Part shown: positions 17,995 through 26,671 of the stretch, one piece after another
Position numbering within the stretch: position 1 is the stretch's first letter
How the letters are laid out: every line of letters starts with the position of its first letter
From: Pseudalkalibacillus sp052246725
GTDB lineage: Bacteria > Bacillota > Bacilli > Bacillales > Fictibacillaceae
Assembly: GCA_052246725.1 (NCBI GenBank)
Contig: JBQQCL010000006.1
Strand: one strand, 5' to 3'
DNA: 64,000 bases
Notes under the pieces: generated by a model
Database searches by the model: none
The model's input: the letters and a program-made list of their open reading frames with translations, nothing else
What the model was told of the DNA's origin: nothing
Made by a program: the position numbers and the translations under genes

Positions 17995-18552
17995 ATGAAA
18001 ATCGTAGTAGGGATTTCTGGTGCGAGCGGTGCTATTTATGGTGTCCGATTGCTTGAGGCATTAAGAAGTGTAAATGTAGAAAGCCACCTTGTTCTAAGCG
18101 AGACAGCAACAAAGACGATCGAGTATGAGACAGAGTATAGCATAAATGAAGTAATCGAATTGGCAACAGAAGTATATGACAATACGAATTTGGGAGCTGC
18201 AATATCAAGTGGATCATTTAAAGTGGACGGTATGGTGATTGCACCTTGTTCGATTAAGACTCTTTCCGGAATTGCAAATAGTTATAACAATGAGCTAATT
18301 ACCAGAGCGGCAGATGTAAACATAAAAGAACGAAGGAAACTGGTGCTCATGGTGCGGGAGACTCCACTACACCTCGGCCATCTTAATCATATGACAATGA
18401 TTACCCAGATGGGTGGTGTTATACTCCCTCCTGTTCCTTCCTTTTACCACCTTCCAACAACAATTAATGAGATTGTTAACCAAAGTGTGCAAAAAGCTTT
18501 GGACCAGTTTGGAATTGAGGCTAAGTTATTTCAAAGATGGAGTGGAATGTAG
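17995..18552 (+). CDS. ubiX: UbiX-type flavin prenyltransferase
   Basis: A 185-aa enzyme that makes prenylated FMN from FMN and dimethylallyl phosphate, the cofactor the adjacent UbiD needs. The N-terminal IVVGISGASGAIYGVRLLE is diagnostic; APCSIKTLSGIANSY, the RERRKLVLMVRETPLH-like segment (IKERRKLVLMVRETPLHL) and MGGVILPPVPSFY are also family marks. ATG 17995 has GGGGGA 6 bases upstream and gives the usual length; TTG 17950 overlaps the ubiD end without an SD. It corresponds to HmfG in the furan pathway. Confidence 0.9.
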   Translation: MKIVVGISGASGAIYGVRLLEALRSVNVESHLVLSETATKTIEYETEYSINEVIELATEVYDNTNLGAAISSGSFKVDGMVIAPCSIKTLSGIANSYNNELITRAADVNIKERRKLVLMVRETPLHLGHLNHMTMITQMGGVILPPVPSFYHLPTTINEIVNQSVQKALDQFGIEAKLFQRWSGM

Positions 18553-18640
18553 CAACATATAAAAAGAAATATGATCCATCTTCAAATAGTAATAAAAGTT
18601 TTCAAGTGTTGGATAAATTTGGTGAAACAGGAGGTTGAAA

Positions 18641-19717
18641 ATGTTTAGGAAAATTAAGATTGAAATGTTGATTCTCTTCGCTGCTTTGTTACTATTGGGA
18701 GGTTGTTCAGCCCTGCCAAATAATCAGGTTGATAGCAGTAAAAAATCAAACCCTACTGCAGAGGCCAAAGAAAAATCCAACATAGAAGGATCTCCTGTGC
18801 AATTAAAAATTGCAACCCTCTCACAGGGTAGTTCATGGTATGTATACGGAGCAACAATGGCTGAACTTTTGCGTAAGCATCTCCCAGCTGGATCGGTTAT
18901 TGATGTACTACCTTACTCAGGTGGAATTGGTAATATTAAATTAGTTGCAAATAAACAAGCTGGATTGGGACTAACCTTTAGTGTAAATAATAAATGGGGT
19001 TACGACGGCAATGTAGCGTATGATAAAAAATTTACAAATTTACGGGCGTTAGCAGGAGGTTTTGATCAATACTATGTTGGGATTGTATGGAGAAATGAAT
19101 TTGCTGAGAAATATGGTTTGAAATCAATTAAGGATCTTAAAGAAAAGAAAGTCCCCGTGAAACTCATGACTGTTAATGTGGGGAGCCAGGGGGAATTTGC
19201 AGCCCGACAGATATTAGAGGCGAATGGTTTAAGTTACGATTACATAAAAACTAATGGAGGCTCTGTCACTCATACTACTTTCGATGTCGTGCAAACAGCA
19301 TTAAAGGACGGACAAGCTGATATGTTTATTCAAGTCATGACCAAGGGACATCCGGCATTTACGGAAATCGCTTTAACAACACCAGTAACATTCGTTTCTC
19401 TTGAAGATAACGTTATTGAAAAATTGAAAGCCTATGGTAATGAGGCTGCGATGTTAGAGGCTGGGGTATTTAAGGGACAAGACAAGCCTGTCAAGACGAT
19501 CGGTTTTCCAACCACGCTTATAGTTTCAGACGATTTTCCAGATGAGACAGCTTATCAAATTACAAAAATACTTGCTGAAAATAAGGATGATTTAGCAGCA
19601 GGTCATAAAGCGTTGGAAGCCTTTAAACCAGAAGAAGCCTGGAAACCTGAGAGATTGGGAATTCCTTTGCATCCTGGTGCCAAAAAGTATTATAAGGAAA
19701 AGAGTTGGCTGAAGTAA
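18641..19717 (+). CDS. TAXI-family TRAP transporter solute-binding lipoprotein
   Basis: A 358-aa extracellular binding protein. The signal peptide ends in a lipobox, LLLGGC, with the lipidated Cys at residue 22. The mature part has the TAXI pattern: KIATLSQGSSWYVYGATMAELL, a sugar-free core, and NVGSQGEFAARQILEANGL. AGGAGG precedes ATG 18641. It captures an organic acid and passes it to the fused permease encoded 1 bp downstream. Carboxylates such as furandicarboxylate or furoate are plausible substrates from context only. Confidence 0.85.
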   Translation: MFRKIKIEMLILFAALLLLGGCSALPNNQVDSSKKSNPTAEAKEKSNIEGSPVQLKIATLSQGSSWYVYGATMAELLRKHLPAGSVIDVLPYSGGIGNIKLVANKQAGLGLTFSVNNKWGYDGNVAYDKKFTNLRALAGGFDQYYVGIVWRNEFAEKYGLKSIKDLKEKKVPVKLMTVNVGSQGEFAARQILEANGLSYDYIKTNGGSVTHTTFDVVQTALKDGQADMFIQVMTKGHPAFTEIALTTPVTFVSLEDNVIEKLKAYGNEAAMLEAGVFKGQDKPVKTIGFPTTLIVSDDFPDETAYQITKILAENKDDLAAGHKALEAFKPEEAWKPERLGIPLHPGAKKYYKEKSWLK

Positions 19718-19718
19718 A

Positions 19719-21599
19719 ATGAAAATTTTTTTGCAACCAGCCCCAATCATTGGTATCGCATGGTCACTGTTTCATGTTTATACAGCTGCTTTTGGAGCGT
19801 ATCCAGCTCTGGTTCAAAGGGCGATTCACATTGGATTTGCCCTAGCTCTTACTTTCATGATTTTTCGGATTACCAAAGATGGAAGTAAAATTTTGCTTCG
19901 ATCCTTGGATTACTTTTTTGCAATATTATCTTTAACAATCGCAGGATATCTTTTTTTTCATGCCGACCGATTAAGTACCCGAATTTGGTTTGTTGATAAA
20001 ATTACAGAAGCAGATTTAGTATTCGGATTGGCCCTGATAATTCTTGTGTTGGAAGCATCTAGAAGGACAGTCGGGCGTGCTATGACAATTCTAGCTAGTA
20101 TATTTTTAGTTTATGGTCTTTTTGCAGATCACCTTAAAGGGATTTTAGCAAACCGCGGGCTTTCACTTGAACATCTTGTGGACCTACAAGTGCTCTCACC
20201 TCAGGGAATTTTCGGTATACCTGTAGGTGTGTCCGCAGATTATGTGTTCTATTTTATTTTGTTCGGTGCCTTCCTTGAGGTGTCGGGAGGGGGTAAATTA
20301 TTTAACGACCTTGCTTTCCGTCTTACCGGTAAATATAAAGGGGGGCCCGCAAAGGCTGCAATTGTCTCCAGCGGCTTAATGGGAAGTATTAGTGGTAGTG
20401 CTGTAGCGAACGTAGTAGGTACTGGAATATTTACAATTCCACTGATGAAAAAGATTGGTTATTCCTCAAGGTTCTCTGCGGCAGTAGAAGCTGTTGCATC
20501 TACTGGAGGGCAGTTAATGCCACCGATAATGGGGGCTGCGGCATTTGTCATGGCAGAAATGTTAGGAATGCCATATGCTACAATCATTCTGGCTGCTATT
20601 ATTCCATCAATCCTTTTTTATATAGCTGCATTTTTTATGGTCCATTTAAAGGCTTCACAGGATGGAATCGAAGGGATAAATGAAGGAGCTCTTCCTGATG
20701 TAAAACAAGCCGTTAAGCAAAGGATTCACCTTTTAATACCTTTAGGAATTCTTGTGTTTTATGTTTTATCTGGTTATTCCCTTTTGACTGCGGCGTTTCG
20801 GGCTATTGTAGCGACTATTTTGCTAAGCTTTTTGCGGAAGGTAACAAGGATGAAGCTTAAAGACATTCTTCAAGCTTTGGAAACGGGTGCAAAGCAATCA
20901 TTGCAAGTGGCGATTCCATGTGCGATAGCAGGGATAATTATCGGGGTTATTTCTTATTCGGGATTAGGACTAAAGTTCACTGGTCTAATCATTAACCTTT
21001 CCTTTGGTAATTTAATTGGTGCACTTATTTTAGTAGCCATTGGGTGTATCATTCTCGGAATGGGGATGCCAACAACTTCAGCATATATCATGGGTGCAAT
21101 TTTAATGGCTCCAGCACTTGTACAACTCGGGATTGAACCACTCGCTGCCCACATGTATGTCTTATATTTTTCCGTATTATCAGTGATTACACCACCAGTT
21201 GCGCTAGCTTCTTACAGTGCTGCTGGGATTGCCGGCTCAGACCTATCAACTACGGGATGGACATCGATATTAATTGCTTCATCCTCGTTTTTAATTCCGT
21301 TTGCCTTTGTTATCAATCCCGCGATGCTGCTGATCGGTTCGCTATCAAATATCGTTCTAGTTACTATAATTTCTATAATAGGGATTTTTGCACTTTCAGC
21401 TGGAGTTATCGGTTATGTATTTACTAATACTAGTATTTTTGAAAGGATATTCCTGATTATTACAGCAATTCTATTAATCATTCCAGAATTGATTACAAGC
21501 TTGATTGGCCTAGGGATGTTTGCTGTTCTACTATTATTGCAAAAACAACGTGCAAAGTTAAGTTTGGACACCATTCCCCATCAGAGGGTAGGGTTGTAA
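19719..21599 (+). CDS. TRAP transporter fused permease (TAXI type)
   Basis: A 626-aa integral membrane protein with the small and large TRAP subunits fused, as usual in TAXI systems. Four helices (about residues 1-130) precede the DctM-like domain, with GAFLEVSGGGKLFNDLAF, SSGLMGSISGSAVANVVGTG and TGGQLMPPIMGAAAFVMAE. The gene starts 1 bp after the binding-protein stop, so coupled translation is likely. Uptake is driven by an ion gradient rather than ATP. A strong terminator follows at 21665, which ends the first catabolic transcript. Confidence 0.88.
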   Translation: MKIFLQPAPIIGIAWSLFHVYTAAFGAYPALVQRAIHIGFALALTFMIFRITKDGSKILLRSLDYFFAILSLTIAGYLFFHADRLSTRIWFVDKITEADLVFGLALIILVLEASRRTVGRAMTILASIFLVYGLFADHLKGILANRGLSLEHLVDLQVLSPQGIFGIPVGVSADYVFYFILFGAFLEVSGGGKLFNDLAFRLTGKYKGGPAKAAIVSSGLMGSISGSAVANVVGTGIFTIPLMKKIGYSSRFSAAVEAVASTGGQLMPPIMGAAAFVMAEMLGMPYATIILAAIIPSILFYIAAFFMVHLKASQDGIEGINEGALPDVKQAVKQRIHLLIPLGILVFYVLSGYSLLTAAFRAIVATILLSFLRKVTRMKLKDILQALETGAKQSLQVAIPCAIAGIIIGVISYSGLGLKFTGLIINLSFGNLIGALILVAIGCIILGMGMPTTSAYIMGAILMAPALVQLGIEPLAAHMYVLYFSVLSVITPPVALASYSAAGIAGSDLSTTGWTSILIASSSFLIPFAFVINPAMLLIGSLSNIVLVTIISIIGIFALSAGVIGYVFTNTSIFERIFLIITAILLIIPELITSLIGLGMFAVLLLLQKQRAKLSLDTIPHQRVGL

Positions 21600-21664
21600 A
21601 TCAAAATAGTAAGAATCAACTTTATCGTGTCGTTAACGAATAGTCAGATAAAATGCACCTAGAG

Positions 21665-21704
21665 ATACCCCTGCCTATTAACATAGCAGGCAGGGGTATT
21701 TTTA
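21665..21704 (+). terminator. Rho-independent terminator
   Basis: ATACCCCTGCCT and AGGCAGGGGTAT form a 12-bp GC-rich stem followed by TTTTTA, downstream of the TRAP permease gene. Confidence 0.9.
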
Positions 21705-21755
21705 TATTCGAATTTTAGAATAATTGGTCCTAAATTAAAAATTGGAGGATGATTT

Positions 21756-22601
21756 ATGCCTTTTTTAAAAAACAATGGAGAAAGCCTTTTCTATCATATC
21801 CAAAACGAAGATCTACTGAACACTGGAAGTAATGATGTGATTTTATTCCTTCATAGTTTAGGTGCCGATCATCGGTTTTGGAAATACCAATTGGACGATT
21901 TGGAAGGGATGGAGTGGGTAGCGATTGCCCCTGTAGCACGGGGACATGGAAATTCAACCTGGAATAGGGGAATTAGTTTAAATCTCTGGACAGATGACAT
22001 ATTACAATTAATAGATTTCTTAGGAATACAAAAGGTGGTTATATGCGGTCTTTCAATGGGGGGAGTTCAGGCGCTTTCCTTTGCCCAGCAATTTCCTGAA
22101 AGAGTAAGAGGTCTTATATTGGCGGACACTTTTGCAAAGATTGAGAAAGAGTCAGTATCAGAGAAGATCAGGTTAACTGGAGGAATTACCAAAGAGCTTG
22201 GAATGGATGAATATGCAAACCATTATTTAGACCTAACCCTATCACACTCGTTTACTGCTCAAGTTATGCGTAATCCTTTACGAGAGAGTATCGAACAAAT
22301 GGATGTAACAGCTTACCAAGAATCTGCGGAGGCCTGTTTTACGGTAGATCTGGAGGGAGGGCTAAAGGAATTGAATATTCCAACACTTGTATTGATTGGA
22401 GAGGATGATCAAAAGACTCCAATTTCTTATTCAAAAGTAATTACAAAAAATATCCCAAACTCAAAATTAGTGGTGATTCCACAGGCGCGTCACCTTGCTA
22501 ATGTAGATCAGCCTAAAGAGTTTAACCGTTTATTAAATGAATTTCTAAGTGTCATGCAAAATAAGTCACGACGCTATTCTTCTCTTTCTTTTGACTTGTA
22601 A
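21756..22601 (+). CDS. Alpha/beta hydrolase, enol-lactonase-like
   Basis: A 281-aa alpha/beta hydrolase. The nucleophile elbow is GLSMGG (Ser near residue 99), the oxyanion-side motif is FLHSLGADHRFW, the acid Asp is in VLIGEDDQKTP, and the His is in QARHLANVDQP. The pattern resembles 3-oxoadipate enol-lactonase (PcaD). GGAGG precedes the ATG. In a furan pathway the 5-hydroxyfuroyl-CoA intermediate can tautomerise to a lactone, so ring opening by this enzyme is a testable idea. It stands alone between terminators and the thioesterase gene. Confidence 0.75.
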   Translation: MPFLKNNGESLFYHIQNEDLLNTGSNDVILFLHSLGADHRFWKYQLDDLEGMEWVAIAPVARGHGNSTWNRGISLNLWTDDILQLIDFLGIQKVVICGLSMGGVQALSFAQQFPERVRGLILADTFAKIEKESVSEKIRLTGGITKELGMDEYANHYLDLTLSHSFTAQVMRNPLRESIEQMDVTAYQESAEACFTVDLEGGLKELNIPTLVLIGEDDQKTPISYSKVITKNIPNSKLVVIPQARHLANVDQPKEFNRLLNEFLSVMQNKSRRYSSLSFDL

Positions 22602-22760
22602 AAAGTATGCATTTCTTTATTGTCTCCAGACAAGGTATTCCCATAACTATTCTAAACTACTATAGGACCAAACTTCAGACTAAAAACAAAGATTATAACA
22701 CCTTTACTTAATGAGGAGAATATATTAATCATTTAAGTAAGGAACCTGGGGGAAGCTAAT

Positions 22761-23174
22761 ATGGCCAAAAATTTTGAAATTGTTGTTCGCTCTACAGAAA
22801 TTGATGGTAATGGACATGTAAATAATGCAAAGTTTCTAGAATATTTAGAATGGGCGAGACAGGAATGGAGTAAAACTAGTGAGATAGACAAGCAAAAACT
22901 CGATCTATTAGGGATCAATTTGGTTACTGTTAATATAAATATCAACTTTAAAAGAGAAGCACTTGAAGGGGATATCTTAACCATAAACACAGAACTAGAA
23001 AGGGTCGGTAGATCCAGTTTCACGCTATCGCAAAAGATATATAACCAATATAATCATCTTATTGTTGAAGCAATGACAACTAGAGTTGTAATTGATAATA
23101 ACAAAAAGGAAAGTTGCGCAATCCCTGAAAAGTTAAAAGTTGTTTTGAACAGAATATATGAACAGATTCAATAG
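22761..23174 (+). CDS. Hotdog-fold acyl-CoA thioesterase (YbgC/4HBT type)
   Basis: A 137-aa protein with the 4-hydroxybenzoyl-CoA thioesterase signature: STEIDGNGHVNNAKFLEYLEWAR, where the Asp and the HVNN block mark the active site. INFKREALEGDIL and SQKIYNQ follow the family. GGGGGAAG precedes the ATG. In this island it could release free acid from a CoA intermediate such as 2-oxoglutaroyl-CoA, which is inference. The gene is preceded by a 159-bp gap and followed by the regulatory region of the second dehydrogenase pair. Confidence 0.8.
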   Translation: MAKNFEIVVRSTEIDGNGHVNNAKFLEYLEWARQEWSKTSEIDKQKLDLLGINLVTVNININFKREALEGDILTINTELERVGRSSFTLSQKIYNQYNHLIVEAMTTRVVIDNNKKESCAIPEKLKVVLNRIYEQIQ

Positions 23175-23352
23175 AGTGATTGCCCGAATTTTTTATTACA
23201 AGGAAATGACACTTACAAAGCAACGAAGTTTACTAATTATATCAACAATAATATCCTTTCCCTTATTGTATTTACGATCTAATAGTAGACATTCATAACT
23301 GGTATATTGAATGTTTATAAGATCACCAAAAAGCTTGCATAAACATATGTAG

Positions 23353-23400
23353 CTTTCTTACTTATAAAATCACATTACAGTAATTTTATAAGTAAGAAAG
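23353..23400. promoter_or_regulatory. 18-bp perfect inverted repeat
   Basis: CTTTCTTACTTATAAAAT (23353-23370) and its exact reverse complement (23383-23400) flank a 12-nt spacer. It lies 80 bp before the Zn-alcohol dehydrogenase start. It has no U-run on the + strand, so it is more likely an operator or mRNA structure than a terminator. Confidence 0.55.
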
Positions 23401-23419
23401 CAATATTTTAAAACTCTAG
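23397..23419 (+). promoter_or_regulatory. Shared 23-bp promoter-region motif, copy 1
   Basis: GCAATATTTTAAAAC with flanking AAA and CTAG matches 22 of 23 bases of 26607-26629. One copy lies 62 bp before the alcohol dehydrogenase start and the other 43 bp before the response regulator start. It probably marks co-regulation, for instance by that regulator, or a shared promoter. Confidence 0.55.
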
Positions 23420-23445
23420 AATACTGAATCTGTTAGTATCGTTTA

Positions 23446-23459
23446 TGAAAACGCTTGCA
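23446..23459 (+). promoter_or_regulatory. Probable CcpA cre site
   Basis: TGAAAACGCTTGCA agrees with the Bacillus catabolite-responsive element consensus except for one position. It lies just upstream of the alcohol dehydrogenase SD, where CcpA binding would block transcription when preferred sugars are present. Confidence 0.6.
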
Positions 23460-23480
23460 AAACAAGGGAGTGATGATTGT

Positions 23481-24578
23481 ATGTTAAGCACTAAAGCAGC
23501 TGTTACTCATGGTAAAGGAGAGCCATTCAAAATCGAGGACATTATGATAGATGATCCGAAGGGTGGAGAGGTGCTCGTTCGTGTTCAGGCTACAGGGATT
23601 TGTCATACTGATTTGATTGTCCGAGATCAATATTATCCTGTTCCTTTACCTGCTGTATTGGGTCATGAGGGTTCAGGTGTTGTTGAAAAGGTAGGAGAGG
23701 GAGTCAGCAGCGTTAAACCAGGTGATCATGTGGTTATGTCATATAGTTCTTGTGGAGATTGTCCAAATTGTCGTAGTGGCGATCCTTATGCATGTAATCA
23801 GTTTTTTGAGCTGAACTTTACAGGTACGATGAAGGATGGATCTTGCAGGTTACACCAAGATGGAAGGGACGTTCATAATTTCTTTGGTCAATCAAGCTTT
23901 GCCACTTATTCCATCGCCTCTGAAAGAAATGTTGTCAAAGTTCCAAAGGATGTTCCACTTGATTTATTGGGACCATTAGGTTGCGGAATTCAAACAGGGA
24001 GTGGAGCTGTCCTCAATAAATTGAAGCCTCAAGCTGGATCAAGCATCGTTATTTTTGGATGCGGAGCGGTGGGTTTAAGTGCTGTCATGGGAGCAAAGGT
24101 GGCAAACTGTACAACTATAATTGCAATAGACTTGAACGAAAGTCGCTTGGAATTAGCAAAGGAACTTGGTGCCACCCACACCATTAATCCAAAAGATACA
24201 AATTCGGTTGAAGAAATCCAGAAAATAACAGGAGGCGGTGTGAATTATTCGATTGAAACCACTAGCAATCCTCAGGTTTTACGTCAAGCCGTCGATTGCC
24301 TAGCTACATTAGGACAAGCCGTAGTCATTGGTGCTCCACCGGTAGGGACTGAAGTTCATTTAGATGTAAATACCATTTTATTTGAAAGATCGGTGGTGGG
24401 CGTTTTACTTGGATCGGCTGTTCCTCAGCTGTTCATCCCGAAATTAATTGAACTATATAAGAAAGGGAAATTCCCGTTTGATAAATTGATTAAATTTTAT
24501 AGTTTGGAAGAAATCAATCAAGCCAGTACAGATTCGGAAGCAGGTGCGACAATTAAACCAGTTCTAAAAATAGGATAA
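23481..24578 (+). CDS. Zinc-dependent (aryl-)alcohol dehydrogenase
   Basis: A 365-aa medium-chain dehydrogenase. Catalytic-zinc residues are in ATGICHTD and GHEGSGVVE. The structural-zinc cysteines are in SCGDCPNCRSGDPYAC. The NAD fold has FGCGAVGLSAVMGA, followed by a typical Asp (IAIDLNESR). It is most like benzyl/aryl-alcohol dehydrogenases. ATG 23481 is chosen because GGGAG is 10 bases upstream; ATG 23445 has no SD and overlaps the cre-like site. It probably oxidises furfuryl or aryl alcohol, followed by the aldehyde dehydrogenase encoded 20 bp downstream. Confidence 0.85.
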   Translation: MLSTKAAVTHGKGEPFKIEDIMIDDPKGGEVLVRVQATGICHTDLIVRDQYYPVPLPAVLGHEGSGVVEKVGEGVSSVKPGDHVVMSYSSCGDCPNCRSGDPYACNQFFELNFTGTMKDGSCRLHQDGRDVHNFFGQSSFATYSIASERNVVKVPKDVPLDLLGPLGCGIQTGSGAVLNKLKPQAGSSIVIFGCGAVGLSAVMGAKVANCTTIIAIDLNESRLELAKELGATHTINPKDTNSVEEIQKITGGGVNYSIETTSNPQVLRQAVDCLATLGQAVVIGAPPVGTEVHLDVNTILFERSVVGVLLGSAVPQLFIPKLIELYKKGKFPFDKLIKFYSLEEINQASTDSEAGATIKPVLKIG

Positions 24579-24598
24579 ATTTGAGGGAGGAACTGAAA

Positions 24599-26071
24599 AT
24601 GACTGTAAAAACGCATAAATACTTTGAATGGAGCAATAACCTGGTTAATGGTAGCTGGAGAGAAGGGTCTAGTGAAAAAACTTGTACAGTAACCAATCCT
24701 TATAATGATGAAATCCTGACAGAATTGAAGTTTGCTAGTAAAAATGATATCGATGAGGCATATTTGGCAGCTGAAGCGGCGCAAAAACGGTGGGCAAAAG
24801 TTGCTCCTTTCGAAAAAATCAGCATTCTTGAAAAAGCTGCTCAAATTATGCAAGATAAGAAAGAAGAACTGGTCCAACTTCTTATAGAAGAAACCGGAAG
24901 TTCACATTTAAAAGCAAGCGTTGAAGTTGACTGCAGCATCAGCGATATAAAACTGGCTGCTACTTTTCCGTCAATGATGGGGGGATCGATTCGTCCATCC
25001 GCCATTCCGGGAAAAGAAAACAGAGTTTACTATGAACCTGCAGGAGTTGTTGGCGCCATCACCCCTTGGAATTGGCCTTTATATTTGACAATGCGTGTTG
25101 TTGCTCCTGCTATTGCTACTGGAAATAGCATTGTTTTGAAACCTGATCAGCAAACCCCTATTAGTGGTGGCCTAATCATTGCCAAAATCTTTGAAGAAGC
25201 GGGGCTTCCAAAAGGCGTCATAAACGTCACTGTGGCGGATCTTAAAGAAATAGGCGACTCTTTTGTAGAACATCCAGTGCCAAGTGTCATTTCATTTACA
25301 GGTTCGACTGCTGCTGGAAGACATGTAGGCTCACTTGCAGTCAAGCATGTTAAAAGGCCTGCCTTGGAACTGGGAGGAAACAATGCTTTCATTGTTTTAG
25401 ATGATGCAAATATTGACGAAGCTGTTTCTGCAGCAACGTTTGGTAAATTCATGCATTCTGGCCAAATTTGTATTGCAATTAATCGTATTATTGTCGATCG
25501 TAAGCTTTATGAATCGTTTATTGAGAAATTTTTAAACCAGGCTGCAAATGTTAAAGTTGGGGATCCACGTGAAAGTGATACGATCATTGGACCTATGATC
25601 AATCGAAAACAGGTGGATCGAGCATTGAGTATCATCGACAAAAGTGTCGACCAAGGCGCAAAATTGATTAAAAAAGGAAATGTCGACGGTAATCTTATGG
25701 AGCCGTTTGTTCTTGTAGATGTAACAAATGATATGACAATAGCCCAAGATGAAGTGTTTGCTCCTGTAGCTTGTATTATTCCAGTCGATAATGAAGAAGA
25801 AGCTATTAAAGTGGCTAATGATACTCCATTTGGTTTAAGTGGCGCAGTATTTTCAGGTTCGCTTGAAAGAGGCATCAATGTCGCCAAACAGATAAAGACA
25901 GGTATGATTCATGTCAATGATCAAACAATCAATGTCGAGTCCAATGTTCCATTTGGTGGAGAGAAAAGCTCAGGTATAGGCAGATATTGCGGCGAATGGG
26001 CATTCGAAGAGTTTACAACTGTAAAATGGATATCCGTTCAAAAGGAATCTAGACAATATCCATTTTCATAA
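24599..26071 (+). CDS. NAD(P)-dependent aldehyde dehydrogenase
   Basis: A 490-aa ALDH. Catalytic Cys291 (HSGQICIAINR) and Glu257 (ALELGGNNAF) are intact, with TPWNWPLYLTMR and FTGSTAAGR at the cofactor site. ATG 24599 follows GGGAGG. It is the second ALDH of the island and differs in sequence from the one at 12984, so the two may serve different aldehydes or different inducers. It forms a two-gene unit with the Zn-alcohol dehydrogenase, closed by the terminator at 26135. Confidence 0.85.
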   Translation: MTVKTHKYFEWSNNLVNGSWREGSSEKTCTVTNPYNDEILTELKFASKNDIDEAYLAAEAAQKRWAKVAPFEKISILEKAAQIMQDKKEELVQLLIEETGSSHLKASVEVDCSISDIKLAATFPSMMGGSIRPSAIPGKENRVYYEPAGVVGAITPWNWPLYLTMRVVAPAIATGNSIVLKPDQQTPISGGLIIAKIFEEAGLPKGVINVTVADLKEIGDSFVEHPVPSVISFTGSTAAGRHVGSLAVKHVKRPALELGGNNAFIVLDDANIDEAVSAATFGKFMHSGQICIAINRIIVDRKLYESFIEKFLNQAANVKVGDPRESDTIIGPMINRKQVDRALSIIDKSVDQGAKLIKKGNVDGNLMEPFVLVDVTNDMTIAQDEVFAPVACIIPVDNEEEAIKVANDTPFGLSGAVFSGSLERGINVAKQIKTGMIHVNDQTINVESNVPFGGEKSSGIGRYCGEWAFEEFTTVKWISVQKESRQYPFS

Positions 26072-26134
26072 GGTAAGGAATAGCGTGTGGGATGTTTGGT
26101 TCAAATACAACATAATGAATTTTTAAGAGACCTC

Positions 26135-26168
26135 AAAAAACCTCTGCTATTAGACGCAGAGGTTTTTT
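26135..26168 (+). terminator. Rho-independent terminator
   Basis: AAAAAACCTCTGC pairs with GCAGAGGTTTTTT. A strong stem with a U tract, ending the Zn-ADH/ALDH unit. Confidence 0.9.
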
Positions 26169-26606
26169 ACGTAGCTACTATTTTGTAAAAATGAGAAACT
26201 TAGTAAGAAATCTATTTACAATTAGCAATTGGGTCATGCAGGACCATCAACCTAGCATTTTTATTAATATTTTTAGTGCGATCCTGAAATCATCTTGGCA
26301 TTATTTTGGACAAAAATCCGTCTCGGGAGACATCGAAGAGACAAAAATTTGTGGAACCTGGGCATATTATGGGGAATTTTCGTCAATGACGGCCAAAAGT
26401 ATAGGAACTTCAAAGGAAAAGGATATATAAGCAATTCTGGGAGGAGCTTATCTCTATCCTTTTCTTTTTCCAAAATAGGCGTTCAAGAGTTGAAATGGTG
26501 ATTATTACCTGGTCTTTATCAAAAGAATTTCGTTTAAAATGAAAAACACGAATTACATCACACATTTATCAGAACTTTCTAAACATAACAAAAAACTCAA
26601 AATAGT
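26169..26606. other. 438-bp stretch, no recognised gene, large hairpin
   Basis: Short open frames exist on both strands but lack ribosome binding sites and recognisable motifs. Its clearest feature is an interrupted hairpin at 26412-26467: AAAGGAAAAGGATA and ATAAGC pair with GCTTAT and TATCCTTTTCTTT, leaving a loop with TCTGGGAGGA. It could be a terminator, a regulatory RNA or a degenerate repeat. Confidence 0.35.
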
Positions 26607-26629
26607 AAAGCAATATTTTAAAACACTAG
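26607..26629 (+). promoter_or_regulatory. Shared 23-bp promoter-region motif, copy 2
   Basis: Differs from 23397-23419 at one base. It lies 43 bp before the response regulator's TTG start, so the regulator may control itself and the Zn-ADH operon through this site. The TATTTTAAAA core could equally be part of an A/T-rich promoter. Confidence 0.55.
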
Positions 26630-26671
26630 TTAAGACATTATCAGTAACCTATGTATAGGGAGGAAATAACT

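Noticed and set aside
26191..26501. Several 60-80-codon frames on both strands
   Set aside because: No ribosome binding sites or motifs; start codons are poor or absent.
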